Shown here: positions 16,687 through 26,273 of the stretch, in pieces
Numbering within the stretch: position 1 is the stretch's first letter
Layout: each line of letters opens with the position of its first letter
Source: Campylobacterota bacterium
GTDB lineage: Bacteria; Campylobacterota; Campylobacteria; Campylobacterales; Thiovulaceae
Assembly (NCBI GenBank): GCA_030152305.1
Contig: JASKOM010000001.1
Coordinates: 1 to 64,000, forward strand
Length of the DNA: 64,000 nt
Reading direction: 5' to 3'
The notes under the pieces: model-generated
The model's database searches: none
What the model was told of the DNA's origin: nothing
Seen by the model: only the letters and a program-made list of their open reading frames with translations
Position numbers and translations under genes: made by a program

Positions 16687-18000
16687 ATGTTTAGATTAAT
16701 AGTTTTATTAATTTTTAATATGTTTCCAGTTGGTTTAATTGGAAATAGTTTTGATTTTGGAGACGATTTTCAGAAACAAGCTTTAATATTAAGAAAGTTC
16801 GATGTAAAACCAAGTTATATAAGACATCCAGCATTATTCCAAGTATTAGATAAATATAAAAGAAATAAGCATATTAAATATGTTTTACAGGCAATGAAAT
16901 CAGCTGATGTATTTTTACCAAGTATTAAACAAATATTAAATAAATCTTCTGTGCCTGATGAATTTTTATATTTAGCAATTACAGAATCAAGTTTAAATAC
17001 AGAATCTTTATCAAATAGAGCAGCCGCTGGAATTTGGCAATTTATTCCTTCAACCGCAAGATTATATGGTCTTAGAGTCGATAATTTCGTAGATGAACGA
17101 TACGATATTATTAGATCAACTGAAATAGCAATAAAATATCTAAGTAATTTATATCAAAGATTTGGTAAATGGTATCTTGCAGTAATAGCTTATAACTGTG
17201 GTGAAGGAGCTTTAAATAATGCAATTAATAGAGCAGGAACAGATGAACTTGAAGTTTTGATAAATCAAAAACGAAGTAATTTACCAACAGAAAGTATTAA
17301 TTATATAAATAAAATTTTGGCATTAGCTTTACTTGAAGCAAATGATGAAACTTGGGATAGTGAATATAGCTATTTATTAAATAGTGTCGGAAGTCGTTCG
17401 ATAGCAACTATTCGAGTTAGTGGTGGTCAAAGATTAAAGGATATCGCCCAAAGTATAGATTTAAGTAATGACGAAATGCAAAGATTAAATGGTCATATAT
17501 TAAATGGAATCACTCCAGCCGATGGCGAAAAATATAGTTTATATATTCCGTATGTAAAAGTTCCAGAACTTGAAGCAGTTTATAAAACCCGTCGAGTTTA
17601 TAAAGGTGAAGCCGAAGAAGTCGCATCAAGAAATATAACTAAAGAAATTAATAAATTTAATAATTATAATTCGAAAAATTATAGAAATTATGACAAAGAT
17701 GATCGATATTCTCAATTAAAAAAAGTAAACAGAATTCCAAGTGATCGTATTTTAACTGGAACTAGAGTTGATGTGCCGATTTTGTATAATAGCAAAGGTA
17801 TATCGTTTTATAAAAATAGATCAGCTGATAATGAACCAACTTTGTCAGGAACAAGAGGGGACAGTAAATATAGAGTCCGAAAAGGTGATACTTTATATTC
17901 GATTGCTAAAGAATTTGATGTTGATGTAAAAACATTAATGCGAAGAAATAATCTTAGAACCATAGAATTAACGATAGGAGATGACTTAATTGTTAAATAA
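16687..18000 (+). CDS. mltD: membrane-bound lytic murein transglycosylase with LysM (MltD-like)
   Basis: 437 aa. Signal peptide, then an SLT domain (residues ~75-200) with the catalytic Glu in AITESSLNTES, AAAGIWQFIPSTA and YNCGEGALN. A LysM repeat is at the C-terminus (YRVRKGDTLYSIAKEFD, ~395-437), and a weaker one near 240. It cleaves glycan strands of peptidoglycan. It starts at the base after the tatD stop and overlaps rlpA. Confidence 0.9.
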   Translation: MFRLIVLLIFNMFPVGLIGNSFDFGDDFQKQALILRKFDVKPSYIRHPALFQVLDKYKRNKHIKYVLQAMKSADVFLPSIKQILNKSSVPDEFLYLAITESSLNTESLSNRAAAGIWQFIPSTARLYGLRVDNFVDERYDIIRSTEIAIKYLSNLYQRFGKWYLAVIAYNCGEGALNNAINRAGTDELEVLINQKRSNLPTESINYINKILALALLEANDETWDSEYSYLLNSVGSRSIATIRVSGGQRLKDIAQSIDLSNDEMQRLNGHILNGITPADGEKYSLYIPYVKVPELEAVYKTRRVYKGEAEEVASRNITKEINKFNNYNSKNYRNYDKDDRYSQLKKVNRIPSDRILTGTRVDVPILYNSKGISFYKNRSADNEPTLSGTRGDSKYRVRKGDTLYSIAKEFDVDVKTLMRRNNLRTIELTIGDDLIVK

Positions 18001-19072
18001 TATAAATATAAAAAAAATGACTCATTTTTCAGTAGTGTTAGCCGTTTTATTTGCTAGTGGTTGTAGTAGCAAATTTGATAATAATCCTGAAGAACCTGCT
18101 ACCAAAAGTAAATTTGACAAAATGACACCGTATGAAATTAATGGCAAATGGTATTATCCAAAAAAAGAGCCTGTTGGAACAAAGTTTAAAGGTATTGCTA
18201 GTTGGTATGGCGAAGATTATCACGGTAAAAAAACAGCTAATGGCGAAATATTTAATATGTATGCTAAAACCGCAGCTCATAAAACTTTGCCAATGAATAC
18301 GATGTTGTTTGTTAAAAATGTTGATAACGGCAAAAGCACAATTATTAGAGTTAATGATCGCGGTCCTTTTGTTGATGGTCGTGAAATCGATCTTTCTAAA
18401 AAATCAGCTAGTGAAATTGATCTTGTTAATAAAGGTTCCGTCGAATCTGAAATAATTATTCTTGGTTATGATGGCTTAATAGATGATGATATTCTTCGAA
18501 AAGCTCAATTAAATAATGATAACAAAACAACAAATAATAACAATAATAGTTCTAAAAATAACGATGAAAAAAATGGAATAGTTAGCAACGGTTTTGATGG
18601 TCTTGGAATAATTGACGAAACTGATAATCAAATTGATGGCAAAATATCAAATGTTGTTGTTGTTCCTCGAGATGAAGAAATCGAAATTATCGATGGTGTA
18701 GGTTCGAAATATAATAATAACGAAGAAGATTATATTCCTATTTCTAAACAAAATTCAAAAAATGTTTCTCAAAATAATTATGCTTATAATTCAAAAACAA
18801 CGACATCATCTAAAAAATCCAATAATTCATCGTCTGGCAAAAAATATTATGCTCAAATCTTATCTTCAAGTAATCCAGATGGCATTATTAAATTTATTGC
18901 CGAAAACGAAAGAAAATTGCCATCTCATTTGAAATTTATTAAAAAAGAAGAAGGTGGAAAAATTAAAGTTTGGATTGATGGCTTTAGAGATGAAAGAGAA
19001 GCTCGAGAATTTGTAAAAAATAAAGAATATTTTGATAGTGCTTTTTTAGTAATTAGAGCTGGCAAAGAATAG
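17990..19072 (+). CDS. rlpA: RlpA family septal lytic transglycosylase, SPOR domain lipoprotein
   Basis: 360 aa from TTG 17990, chosen because TAGGAG lies about nine bases upstream; the alternative ATG 18017 has no ribosome site. Lipobox ASGC around residues 22-25. The RlpA double-psi barrel has ASWYGEDYHGKKTANGE and RVNDRGPFVDGREIDLS. An Asn/Ser-rich linker separates it from a C-terminal SPOR peptidoglycan-binding domain (YYAQILSSSNPD to the end). It probably acts at the septum with the upstream transglycosylase. Confidence 0.9.
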   Translation: MLNNINIKKMTHFSVVLAVLFASGCSSKFDNNPEEPATKSKFDKMTPYEINGKWYYPKKEPVGTKFKGIASWYGEDYHGKKTANGEIFNMYAKTAAHKTLPMNTMLFVKNVDNGKSTIIRVNDRGPFVDGREIDLSKKSASEIDLVNKGSVESEIIILGYDGLIDDDILRKAQLNNDNKTTNNNNNSSKNNDEKNGIVSNGFDGLGIIDETDNQIDGKISNVVVVPRDEEIEIIDGVGSKYNNNEEDYIPISKQNSKNVSQNNYAYNSKTTTSSKKSNNSSSGKKYYAQILSSSNPDGIIKFIAENERKLPSHLKFIKKEEGGKIKVWIDGFRDEREAREFVKNKEYFDSAFLVIRAGKE

Positions 19073-19076
19073 ATAA

Positions 19077-19652
19077 GTGAAAGCTGAATATTCTCGCAAA
19101 ACACGAGAGACAAATATAAAAGTTGTTTTAGATACTGACGGCAATGGTAAGAATTCTATATTTACAGGTGTAGGTTTTTTTGATCATATGTTAGAAGCTT
19201 TTGCTAAACATAGTTGGTTAGATCTTGATCTTCAAGCCGAAGGCGATATTCATATTGATGATCATCATACGGTTGAAGATGTCGGCATTGTTTTAGGCAC
19301 TGCTCTCGCAAAAATTTTATATCCTGTTGGAGCTATCGAAAGATTTGGTGGAGCTGAAATCGTCATGGACGAAGCTTTGATTTCATGTCAAATCGATATT
19401 TCTAATAGACCATATTTATATTTTGATCTGCCATTATCTGGAAAAGTTGGCAATTTTGATACTGAACTTGTCGAAGAATTTTTTAGAGCATTTGTTCAAA
19501 ACAGTAAATTATCTGTTCATTTATATATGATCCGTGGAAAAAATCAACATCATATTATTGAAGGAGCTTTTAAGTCTCTTGCTGTTGCAATTAGACGAGC
19601 TATGAAAAAAATAGATAAAGATACAATTCCAAGCACAAAAGGAGTTTTATAA
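19077..19652 (+). CDS. hisB: imidazoleglycerol-phosphate dehydratase HisB
   Basis: 191 aa, monofunctional form without the phosphatase domain; GTG start four bases after rlpA. It catalyses the sixth step of histidine synthesis. Metal-binding motifs are present: GFFDHMLEAFAKHS near 34, DDHHTVEDVGI near 62, and the second HHIIEGAFKSLA near 163. It sits where kdsC is found in Campylobacter jejuni; no kdsC is in this cluster. Confidence 0.95.
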   Translation: MKAEYSRKTRETNIKVVLDTDGNGKNSIFTGVGFFDHMLEAFAKHSWLDLDLQAEGDIHIDDHHTVEDVGIVLGTALAKILYPVGAIERFGGAEIVMDEALISCQIDISNRPYLYFDLPLSGKVGNFDTELVEEFFRAFVQNSKLSVHLYMIRGKNQHHIIEGAFKSLAVAIRRAMKKIDKDTIPSTKGVL

Positions 19653-19676
19653 TAAATTTTATTATAAAAATAAACA

Positions 19677-20300
19677 ATGACTCTTTATGTTTCTATATTT
19701 ATAGCTATTATATTAAATATAATAATATTGGTTTTTTTAAGACCACTTGAAAGAAATTTATCTGAATCAAACAATGATAATAATCAAACGGATGTGCCAC
19801 AAATAATTTTTAAAGATTTTCAGCTTTTTGATATTGGTGATGAAAATATTTTAACTACTACTCTTCAGGGTGAAAGTGGTTCGGGTTATAAAGATGGTCG
19901 TTATGAAATCTCAAAAGTAAAATTAAGCTACAAAAAATATGAATATCAAGAAGAACTAACAAGCGATTCTGCTTTATATAATCAAAATGGTTTTCAATTG
20001 TCTGGCAATGTTAAATATAACCGTTCTGATAATAGTTCAATTGAATGTAATAATATTATTTATGATATTCCAAATGAATATGCTTATATTCCAGATAATT
20101 TTATATTATATTGGACTGGTAAAACCAGTGAGATTAACGGTAAAGAGCTTGTTGTATTATTAAATAATAAAGAAATTTATGCTTATGATATAAAAGCTTC
20201 TTTTAAAGATGCTGATTCTGATTTTTATGTAGATACAAACGATACAGATATATTATTAAATGATTCTGATCTAAATCTATCAGCAAAAAATAAAAAATAA
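19677..20300 (+). CDS. lptC: LPS export protein LptC
   Basis: 207 aa, one N-terminal membrane anchor (IFIAIILNIIILVFL), then a periplasmic OstA-like beta domain. Sequence identity in this family is low; the call relies on the anchor, the size, and the position directly before lptA. It would pass lipopolysaccharide from LptB2FG to LptA. Confidence 0.75.
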   Translation: MTLYVSIFIAIILNIIILVFLRPLERNLSESNNDNNQTDVPQIIFKDFQLFDIGDENILTTTLQGESGSGYKDGRYEISKVKLSYKKYEYQEELTSDSALYNQNGFQLSGNVKYNRSDNSSIECNNIIYDIPNEYAYIPDNFILYWTGKTSEINGKELVVLLNNKEIYAYDIKASFKDADSDFYVDTNDTDILLNDSDLNLSAKNKK

Positions 20301-20316
20301 TATACAAAGGGAAACT

Positions 20317-20856
20317 ATGTTGAAGAGACTTATAAAGTCAATCTTGGTAGTATCTGCGATATCTTCATATTTAAATGCTCTTGATGATGGAGAAATTAGA
20401 ATAGAAGCCACTTTTTTCGAAGCAAAAGAACGAGAACGAGTTTCTATTTTTAGCGGTTCAGTTAAAATATCTAAAGGTCGCGATACGATTTCATCATCTA
20501 GTGCAAAAATATATTTCGATAAAAAAAACCAGCCAATTAAATATGAATTTCTAGACGGTGTTTCGTTTAAGATTCATTTACAAAAAAATAGCACTTATGT
20601 CGGCAAAGCTGAACAAGTATTTTTATTTCCAAAAACTCAAAAATATGTTTTGTCTAAATCAGTAGAAATTACTGAACTTCAGACAGGCAGAAAAATAACA
20701 GGAAATCAAATTTCTCTTGAAGGTGAAGATGGCAGTGCAAAAATTGCTGGTGATAATAAACGACCCGTTGTTATGAGTTTTAAAGTCGGTGATAAAAATA
20801 ATAATAATGACGATGATAATGATCGTGAAGAACGAAAAGAAAGAAGAAGGAGATAA
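20317..20856 (+). CDS. lptA: LPS transport periplasmic protein LptA
   Basis: 179 aa. A signal peptide ends about SYLNALDD, followed by an OstA/LptA beta-jellyroll (IRIEATFFEAKE, SIFSGSVKISKGRDTISSS, EGEDGSAKIAGDNKRPV). A charged Asn/Asp/Arg tail ends ERKERRRR. It bridges the periplasm in LPS export. Flanked by lptC and engB. Confidence 0.85.
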   Translation: MLKRLIKSILVVSAISSYLNALDDGEIRIEATFFEAKERERVSIFSGSVKISKGRDTISSSSAKIYFDKKNQPIKYEFLDGVSFKIHLQKNSTYVGKAEQVFLFPKTQKYVLSKSVEITELQTGRKITGNQISLEGEDGSAKIAGDNKRPVVMSFKVGDKNNNNDDDNDREERKERRRR

Positions 20857-20859
20857 TAA

Positions 20860-21513
20860 ATGATTGTTGTTCGTGATGTCGAATTTTTAAAATCAGCAAC
20901 AAAGATTTCTCAATCGCCTGATTATAATTTAGTTGAATTTGCTATTTTAGGACGAAGTAATGTCGGTAAAAGTTCAACGATTAATAGTTTAGTTAATCGT
21001 CGTGATATGGCAAAAAGTTCTAATACTCCTGGTAAAACAAAATTAATTAATTTTTTTCATGTCTGGCTTAAAGATAATTCGTCTAATATTAATAATATTG
21101 ATTACCGCGAGTTTGTTCTTGTTGATTTACCTGGTATCGGTTATGCAAGTGTTTCAAAATCTCAACACCAAGATTGGGAAAAAGGTCTCGTTGATTTTAT
21201 TGAAAAACGAGAAAATATTAAATATTTTATTTATTTAATCGATTCCCGTCATCCAGATTTAGAACTTGATAACGGTGTCATCGAATATTTAAATAGTCTT
21301 AATCGTGAAATTATTATTTTATATACTAAAACTGATAAATTATCCAATCGCGAATTATCTAATTTAAAAAATAATAAATCTGATAAAAATAAAAATATTT
21401 TTTTTATTTCGAATGAAAAAAAACATGGCATCGATGAGGTCAGAAATTATATTTTTAATAAAATTCCAAAAATAGATACATCAATCGAAATAATAAAAAA
21501 TATTAATTTATAG
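20860..21513 (+). CDS. engB: ribosome biogenesis GTP-binding protein EngB (YsxC/YihA)
   Basis: 217 aa GTPase for 50S assembly. G1 is GRSNVGKSS (residues ~31-39), G2 NTPGKTK, G3 DLPGIGYA (near 93), G4 YTKTDKL (near 157). It starts three bases after lptA. One octamer near the C-terminus is read IDEVRN. Confidence 0.94.
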   Translation: MIVVRDVEFLKSATKISQSPDYNLVEFAILGRSNVGKSSTINSLVNRRDMAKSSNTPGKTKLINFFHVWLKDNSSNINNIDYREFVLVDLPGIGYASVSKSQHQDWEKGLVDFIEKRENIKYFIYLIDSRHPDLELDNGVIEYLNSLNREIIILYTKTDKLSNRELSNLKNNKSDKNKNIFFISNEKKHGIDEVRNYIFNKIPKIDTSIEIIKNINL

Positions 21514-21523
21514 GTTTAAATAA

Positions 21524-22759
21524 ATGCTTGAATTTTTAAAAAAAGCTAAAGAAAGTAGTCGAATTGTTTCGCAATTGACTGCTGGTGAAAAAAGCAAAAT
21601 ATTAATCGAAATGGCAAATAGTTTATCGAAACATGCTGATTTGATAATTGAAGAAAATGAACGAGATGTTAATTATGCCCGTGAAAATGGTTTGCAAGAT
21701 TCGTTAATTGATCGATTAATTTTAAATAAAAAAAGAGTTGATTCAATGGCTCAATCGTTGCGAGAAATTGCATCGTTGCGAGATCCTGTTGGTCGAGTTC
21801 TTGACGGTTGGATAAATGATATTGGCTTGAAAATCGAAAAAGTTTCTGTTCCTATTGGTGTTATTGCTACGATTTATGAAAGTCGTCCAAATGTAACTAG
21901 CGATACAGCTGGTTTATGTTTCAAAAGCGGAAATGTAGCAATTCTCAAAGGCGGAAAAGAGGCTGAACATTCGAATAAAGTCATTGCTCTTTTATTGCAA
22001 ACTGTTCTCGAAGATCACGGATTGCCACGAGAAATTATTTCGCTTTTGCCTGATAGTTCTCGTGAAGGTGTCGCTCAATTAATTAAACAAGATAAATATG
22101 TTGATTTAATTATTCCTCGAGGTGGTGAAGGTTTAATTCGTTTTGTAAATGAAAATTCGACTGTTCCAGTTGTTAAACACGATCGCGGACTTTGTCATAC
22201 TTATATTGATCGCGATGCTGATTTAAATAAAGCGGTTGAAATTGCAATTAATGCAAAAACTCAACGACCGGGGGTTTGCAATGCAACCGAAACTCTTCTT
22301 GTTGATTATCCAATTGCCGATGAGGTTTTACCTATGTTAAAAGCTCGTTTTGATGAAACTGGAACAGAATTAAAAGGTTGCGGTGTTACTCAAACAATTG
22401 TTGATATCAAAAAAGCATCGGACGAAGATTTTAATACTGAATATTTGGCAAATATATTAAATATAAAAATTGTCAATAGTGTTCATGAGGCGATTAATCA
22501 TATTTCGAGATATGGCTCTGGTCATTCAGAAGCTATTATCACAGAAAATTATCAAACAGCTGAACGATTTTTAAATGAAGTTGATGCCTCAAGTGTTTAT
22601 TTAAATGCTTCAACGAGATTTACAGATGGTGGAGTTTTTGGTTTTGGTGCCGAAGTTGGAATTTCAACAAATAAATTACATGCCAGAGGTCCAATGGGAA
22701 TTAACGAATTAACGACATATAAATATAAAATATATGGTAACGGACAAATTAGAAATTAA
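21524..22759 (+). CDS. proA: gamma-glutamyl phosphate reductase ProA
   Basis: 411 aa, full length. It reduces glutamyl-5-phosphate to the semialdehyde in proline synthesis. The catalytic Cys is in RPGVCNATETLL (near 252). Other family blocks are IYESRPNVTSDTAGL, LKGGKEAEHSN, IIPRGGEGLI and RGPMGINELTTYKY. The C-terminus is GNGQIRN; a second copy of this 3' end with a different last few residues lies at 26420-26468. Confidence 0.95.
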   Translation: MLEFLKKAKESSRIVSQLTAGEKSKILIEMANSLSKHADLIIEENERDVNYARENGLQDSLIDRLILNKKRVDSMAQSLREIASLRDPVGRVLDGWINDIGLKIEKVSVPIGVIATIYESRPNVTSDTAGLCFKSGNVAILKGGKEAEHSNKVIALLLQTVLEDHGLPREIISLLPDSSREGVAQLIKQDKYVDLIIPRGGEGLIRFVNENSTVPVVKHDRGLCHTYIDRDADLNKAVEIAINAKTQRPGVCNATETLLVDYPIADEVLPMLKARFDETGTELKGCGVTQTIVDIKKASDEDFNTEYLANILNIKIVNSVHEAINHISRYGSGHSEAIITENYQTAERFLNEVDASSVYLNASTRFTDGGVFGFGAEVGISTNKLHARGPMGINELTTYKYKIYGNGQIRN

Positions 22760-22803
22760 AAAAATAGCTAATTACTAATACGAACCGTTTTTTAAGCAAA
22801 ACC

Positions 22804-22832
22804 CGTCTTCCCCGAATTCTTTTCGGGATCTT
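22804..22832. repeat. dispersed palindromic element, copy B (likely proA terminator)
   Basis: Reads CGTCTTCCCCGAA, a short spacer, then TTCGGGATCTTTT. The CCCGAA/TTCGGG stem is followed by a T run, between the converging proA and KilA-N gene ends. Related in outline to copies C and E. Confidence 0.55.
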
Positions 22833-22849
22833 TTAATTATTTTAGGTTT

Positions 22850-23839
22850 TTAGTCTTGATATTTGTAGTTTGCGATCATGTTTGATAATTTTATTAGATC
22901 AGTTATGTTTAATTGAGCGATTATCATTTCAGCGAAGATTTGAAGTTTTGCAATTCGATCTAATTCTAATTTTTCGAAATAATCTCGAGTTAGTTCGCTT
23001 TCTTTGATGTGTCGTTCTTCGCGAATATCTTTTGCTTTTTGTTGAGTAACTCGCAAATTTATAAAGTTTGCAATTTGTCCATAAATAATATCCGCTTTTG
23101 TTTTTGTGTTTGCTGGAATTACATATTTTTTAATTGCACTTGTGAGAGGCAAATAATCTTTTTTAGTCGTGTTTCGAATTTCATTCCAAGCAACACCATC
23201 ATTGACAAGTTCTAAGATTTTTTTTGAAATCCAGATTGAAAATTCTGGATCAAGCCAACGAGCATATTCAATTGCTAAGTCTCTATGAATCCAAGTTCCT
23301 TGAATTGCTTTACCATTTTCAGAACCTGATAAGTTACCTTTTTTCACTTCAATTAATCCAATTTCTTTTAAGAGTTTTTGCAGTTTGTTGTCATCTGATT
23401 GTTTAAGAAGCTCTAAGTTTAATAATAAGACACCAGAATCAATAAGATTCTCATCAAACAAAGTTGTATGATGAGTGAGGTGATGGCTGGTCACTTCACT
23501 CATAATCACGGTTTTGTCGATATTTTCTTCTTTAGCCCAAGTAGTAATTATTTTTTCAAGCTTTTTATTTTTTTCTTCTAATTTAACATTAATCAAAGCA
23601 GAAATAAAAGCTTTAGTTGAAGAGATTCTAAACCAATCTAAAGGTTTTGCGGATGGTTTAAATTCTTTTGTGATTTCAGTAACTTTTAACATAACAACTG
23701 GATTTATAATTTGACCAGAAAGTAAAAAATCAGAAACGATTTTATAATTTGCTATCGAGTATTCGAACGATTTCAGCACAGATTCATATTTGTATGCCAT
23801 AATTTCAGCCACTTTCTTTTGGATTTGATCATTTCTCAC
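22850..23839 (-). CDS. KilA-N domain protein
   Basis: 329 aa. The KilA-N core is in residues ~175-215: GKAIQGTWIHRDLAIEYARW and LDPEFSIWISKKI. This DNA-binding domain is typical of phages and phage-derived chromosomal genes. The N-terminal 150 residues and the helical C-terminus (RLDRIAKL-like region) are not recognised. It lies in the island between proA and its displaced 3' end and has no octamer inside, unlike the surrounding core genes. A role in regulation or defence is possible but not shown. Confidence 0.75.
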   Translation of the reverse strand: MRNDQIQKKVAEIMAYKYESVLKSFEYSIANYKIVSDFLLSGQIINPVVMLKVTEITKEFKPSAKPLDWFRISSTKAFISALINVKLEEKNKKLEKIITTWAKEENIDKTVIMSEVTSHHLTHHTTLFDENLIDSGVLLLNLELLKQSDDNKLQKLLKEIGLIEVKKGNLSGSENGKAIQGTWIHRDLAIEYARWLDPEFSIWISKKILELVNDGVAWNEIRNTTKKDYLPLTSAIKKYVIPANTKTKADIIYGQIANFINLRVTQQKAKDIREERHIKESELTRDYFEKLELDRIAKLQIFAEMIIAQLNITDLIKLSNMIANYKYQD

Positions 23840-23972
23840 ATTTGCAAGTTCGTGAGGAATGAAGTTTTCGAATTATAACTCAATGCCTCATTTTCAAATA
23901 AATTAAAATTAAATAAGTTAATAAAAAATAATAAAAATATGTTTGTGGAATTTAAAAAAAAAGAAGATTTTT

Positions 23973-24014
23973 GTCATCCCGAAGCGGTAGCTCCTGTAAT
24001 TTATTTCGGGATCT
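23973..24014. repeat. dispersed palindromic element, copy C
   Basis: Begins GTCATCCCGAAGCGG and ends ATTTCGGGATCTT. Its whole length aligns with the reverse complement of copy E at 40697-40740 (GTCATCCCGAAGCG, then AGCTC, TGTAATT, ATTTCGGGATCT). This identifies a ~42-bp mobile or repeated element rather than a chance hairpin. Confidence 0.65.
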
Positions 24015-24048
24015 TATGATTTTTGTGTATTTTGTTGAAGAGAAGAAA

Positions 24049-24090
24049 ACCTCATCGACTTGATAGATTTTTAAAATCTAGCGATGATGT
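24049..24090. repeat. octamer ACCTCATC with imperfect inverted partner
   Basis: ACCTCATC at 24049-24056 faces GATGATGT at 24083-24090 (one mismatch to the octamer). Between them TAGATTT, three bases and AAATCTA form an inner perfect stem. It lies in the 304-base gap between the KilA-N gene and the next minus-strand gene end; apart from copy C nothing else is seen in that gap. Confidence 0.45.
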
Positions 24091-24143
24091 TTCTTTAATT
24101 TACATTAGAATTCTATTTCTTTGACATTTGGATCGTTAAAAAA

Positions 24144-24527
24144 TTATAATGTAATTCGCCCTCTATTTTTTTGTTTTGCTAATGAAGCGAATTCAACGGC
24201 TTTAGCTAAGGGATTATCTTTAGCCAAAGAAACAATAGTAGCTAATACACTTTGAACTATTTCAATATTATTACTTTCGATAGCTTGATCAAGACGAACA
24301 AAAAGCTCATCTATTTTTGAATTCTTTAAGTCGAATTCTTTATTAAGAAGTTTTTCAATAATTTCTCTTTCATTCTTAATAGCTTCGATTGTAGCATCTT
24401 TAATAGCTGAAATCTCATGTCGTCTTGTTTGTTGCTCTTCAGTAATTTTATGATTTTCAGCTATTGTATGAAGAACATCAACAATAGACTTTCCAGTCAA
24501 TTTTGTTCCAACGGCACTTAGAATCAT
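24144..24527 (-). CDS. hypothetical helical protein of the TerB-like cluster
   Basis: 127 aa, mostly helical, no signal peptide. N-terminal ILSAVGTKLTGKSIVDVLH, centre with charged helices (ISAIKDATIEAIKNEREIIE), then a short SLAKDNPLAKAVEFASLA. No family recognised. Its start overlaps the stop of the upstream gene by one base. It is the last gene of the minus-strand cluster that begins at 26227. Confidence 0.6.
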   Translation of the reverse strand: MILSAVGTKLTGKSIVDVLHTIAENHKITEEQQTRRHEISAIKDATIEAIKNEREIIEKLLNKEFDLKNSKIDELFVRLDQAIESNNIEIVQSVLATIVSLAKDNPLAKAVEFASLAKQKNRGRITL

Positions 24528-25518
24528 TAGTTAATACCTTCTAATAATTTGAGATTTTTAACATCTTGATTTTCTTTTAACATTGAAACTTTACTATCAA
24601 ATTCTTTATGTAAAGACTTATTTTCATCAAGTATAGGTATATCTATCGTCTGTTTTAGCAATGAACCAACAATAAAGAACATAGTCAAAGATTCCATATT
24701 ACAACTATTTTGAATATTTCTAGAGTTATATATTTCTATATATCTTTTATCAATTGCTTTAATAATTCTTGTTAATTGAGCAATTCTCTTATCAACTGAT
24801 CCTAAATATGATTTACTACTTTCCATTTTTTCAACAGCTACATCAACTTCACTTTCGTATTCTCTAGCTTTAGTTAAATTTTCTTCGGCTTTTGAATCCA
24901 TATACAAACCCGTAACAGCGATAAGTGGTCCAGCAACGATTCCACCAAGAACAGCAGTTCCGAGTGCCATTCCACCACCACCAGCAGCAAGAGCTCCACC
25001 ACCAAACCAAGCAAGAGTTGCATTTGTTGCCGCAAGCACCTTGAAAGTCCAGCGATAGCTGTTCCAGTCGATGCGGTAGCTAAAGCACCAACAGATCCAT
25101 AAGCTCCAATAGTTAAAGCTACTCCTGTAGATACTCCTGCAACTGAACCTTGAACAAGAGAATTGGCAAAAGATGTTAAAGTTTGCATTTCTTTTAATTC
25201 TTCTTGTATTTTCTTAAATTTGTCTGGATTTTTTTTCTCCAAATCCGCTCCTCCAAATTCACATCTAGTTAGAACCTTATCTATTAAAGGCAAAGAGTTT
25301 GTTAGAACGGATAGTTTTAATTGTCCAAGTTCAACGAAATTTTGTTTTGTTGAATCGTTTTTAGAGTCAAGTTCAGATTTTGCATCGTCATATTTTTCTT
25401 TTGCTCGTCGAGATCTTCTTTTTGCTTCATCGTTTTTCTCCGAAGCATCGATACCTTTTTTAACACCGTAACCTGCCGCCGCCAGTGCAATACCAGCTAA
25501 TATAAATGGAATTGGCAT
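24527..25518 (-). pseudogene. glycine-zipper membrane-associated protein, split by a frameshift
   Basis: Two overlapping frames make one protein. The upstream frame (24874-25518, 214 aa) reads PIPFILAGIALAAAGYGV, then a charged coiled-coil (AKRRSRRAKEKYDDAKSELD) and ASTGTAIAGLS. The downstream frame (24527-25039, 170 aa) continues AATNATLAWFGGGALAAGGG, then GLYMDSKAEENLTKA and another coiled coil. The junction is near 25035-25045. Gly/Ala-rich zippers suggest membrane insertion. Restoring the frame would give about 330 aa. It could be decay or a sequence error, as both halves look well conserved. Confidence 0.6.
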
Positions 25519-25527
25519 ATTTTCCCT

Positions 25528-25926
25528 TTAACTTATAAAAAAGCTTTCGCCTTCGATTGTTAAAGACAATATCGCTTTTGTCCATTCAGCATATTTATTA
25601 ACAGTTTCGCTATCGATATTAAAGTTATTCGAAATGCTGTTTATAACTGCTTGTTCTTCTGAACTAAAAACACCATCAGCAAAAACCAAACCCATTAGTT
25701 CAATCAAAACTATTTTTTGACTTTGCGATTTTGCAAACACAGATGTAATTTCATTTAAATTAAAACTATCTTTGTTGTAACCAGAATCATTGATTCCCAT
25801 TTCTGCACAATAAACATGAATAACTGCTTGTTCTGATTCTGCAAATTCACCATCAATATATGAAATATGATAAGCTAATTGTAAAAAAGCCTCTTTCTCG
25901 TTGCTACTTAATCGATTTAAAAACAT
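25528..25926 (-). CDS. TerB-like tellurite-resistance domain protein
   Basis: 132 aa. It has the TerB/DjlA-like helical pattern with two acidic repeats: LAYHISYIDGEFAESEQAVI (residues ~17-36) and GLVFADGVFSSEEQAVINSI (~78-97), where the Asp/Glu positions bind metal in TerB. Distinct from the longer TerB-like gene at 39889. It lies in the cluster 24144-26227, whose upstream region resembles that of the TerD operon. Confidence 0.7.
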   Translation of the reverse strand: MFLNRLSSNEKEAFLQLAYHISYIDGEFAESEQAVIHVYCAEMGINDSGYNKDSFNLNEITSVFAKSQSQKIVLIELMGLVFADGVFSSEEQAVINSISNNFNIDSETVNKYAEWTKAILSLTIEGESFFIS

Positions 25927-25939
25927 TAAATCTTCCTTA

Positions 25940-26227
25940 TTAAATTATTGTTATTCTATAACTCGAATCAAATCCGTAACTATTTTGTAAAAAATTACAG
26001 ACATCAGCATTTAATTTATAAAATTCAAGTTTTGTATAATCTTTGTGATATTGCAATTCAAACATTTTATCAACTCGACAAATATCTGGACGAGTTTCAT
26101 AAATAAGACAAAAATTATTCTCATAATTGAAATATTTACAAACTCCATTACCTAAATCAAAATCTTTCAATTCTTGAACTTTAGAAATATTCCGACAACA
26201 TAAACCGCAACCGCTACAAGGAAACAT
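25940..26227 (-). CDS. YkgJ-family cysteine-cluster protein
   Basis: 95 aa. FPCSGCGLCCRN at residues 2-13 gives the CxxCGxCC cluster of the YkgJ (UPF0153) family, thought to bind zinc or iron; further Cys are near 30, 42, 50 and 76 (YETRPDICRV). First gene of the minus-strand cluster with the TerB-like and glycine-zipper genes, about 47 bases downstream of the shared regulatory element. Confidence 0.8.
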   Translation of the reverse strand: MFPCSGCGLCCRNISKVQELKDFDLGNGVCKYFNYENNFCLIYETRPDICRVDKMFELQYHKDYTKLEFYKLNADVCNFLQNSYGFDSSYRITII

Positions 26228-26273
26228 TTTTTAAACCTTTCTTTATAATTTCGTGGAATCGTTGTAAAACTAA

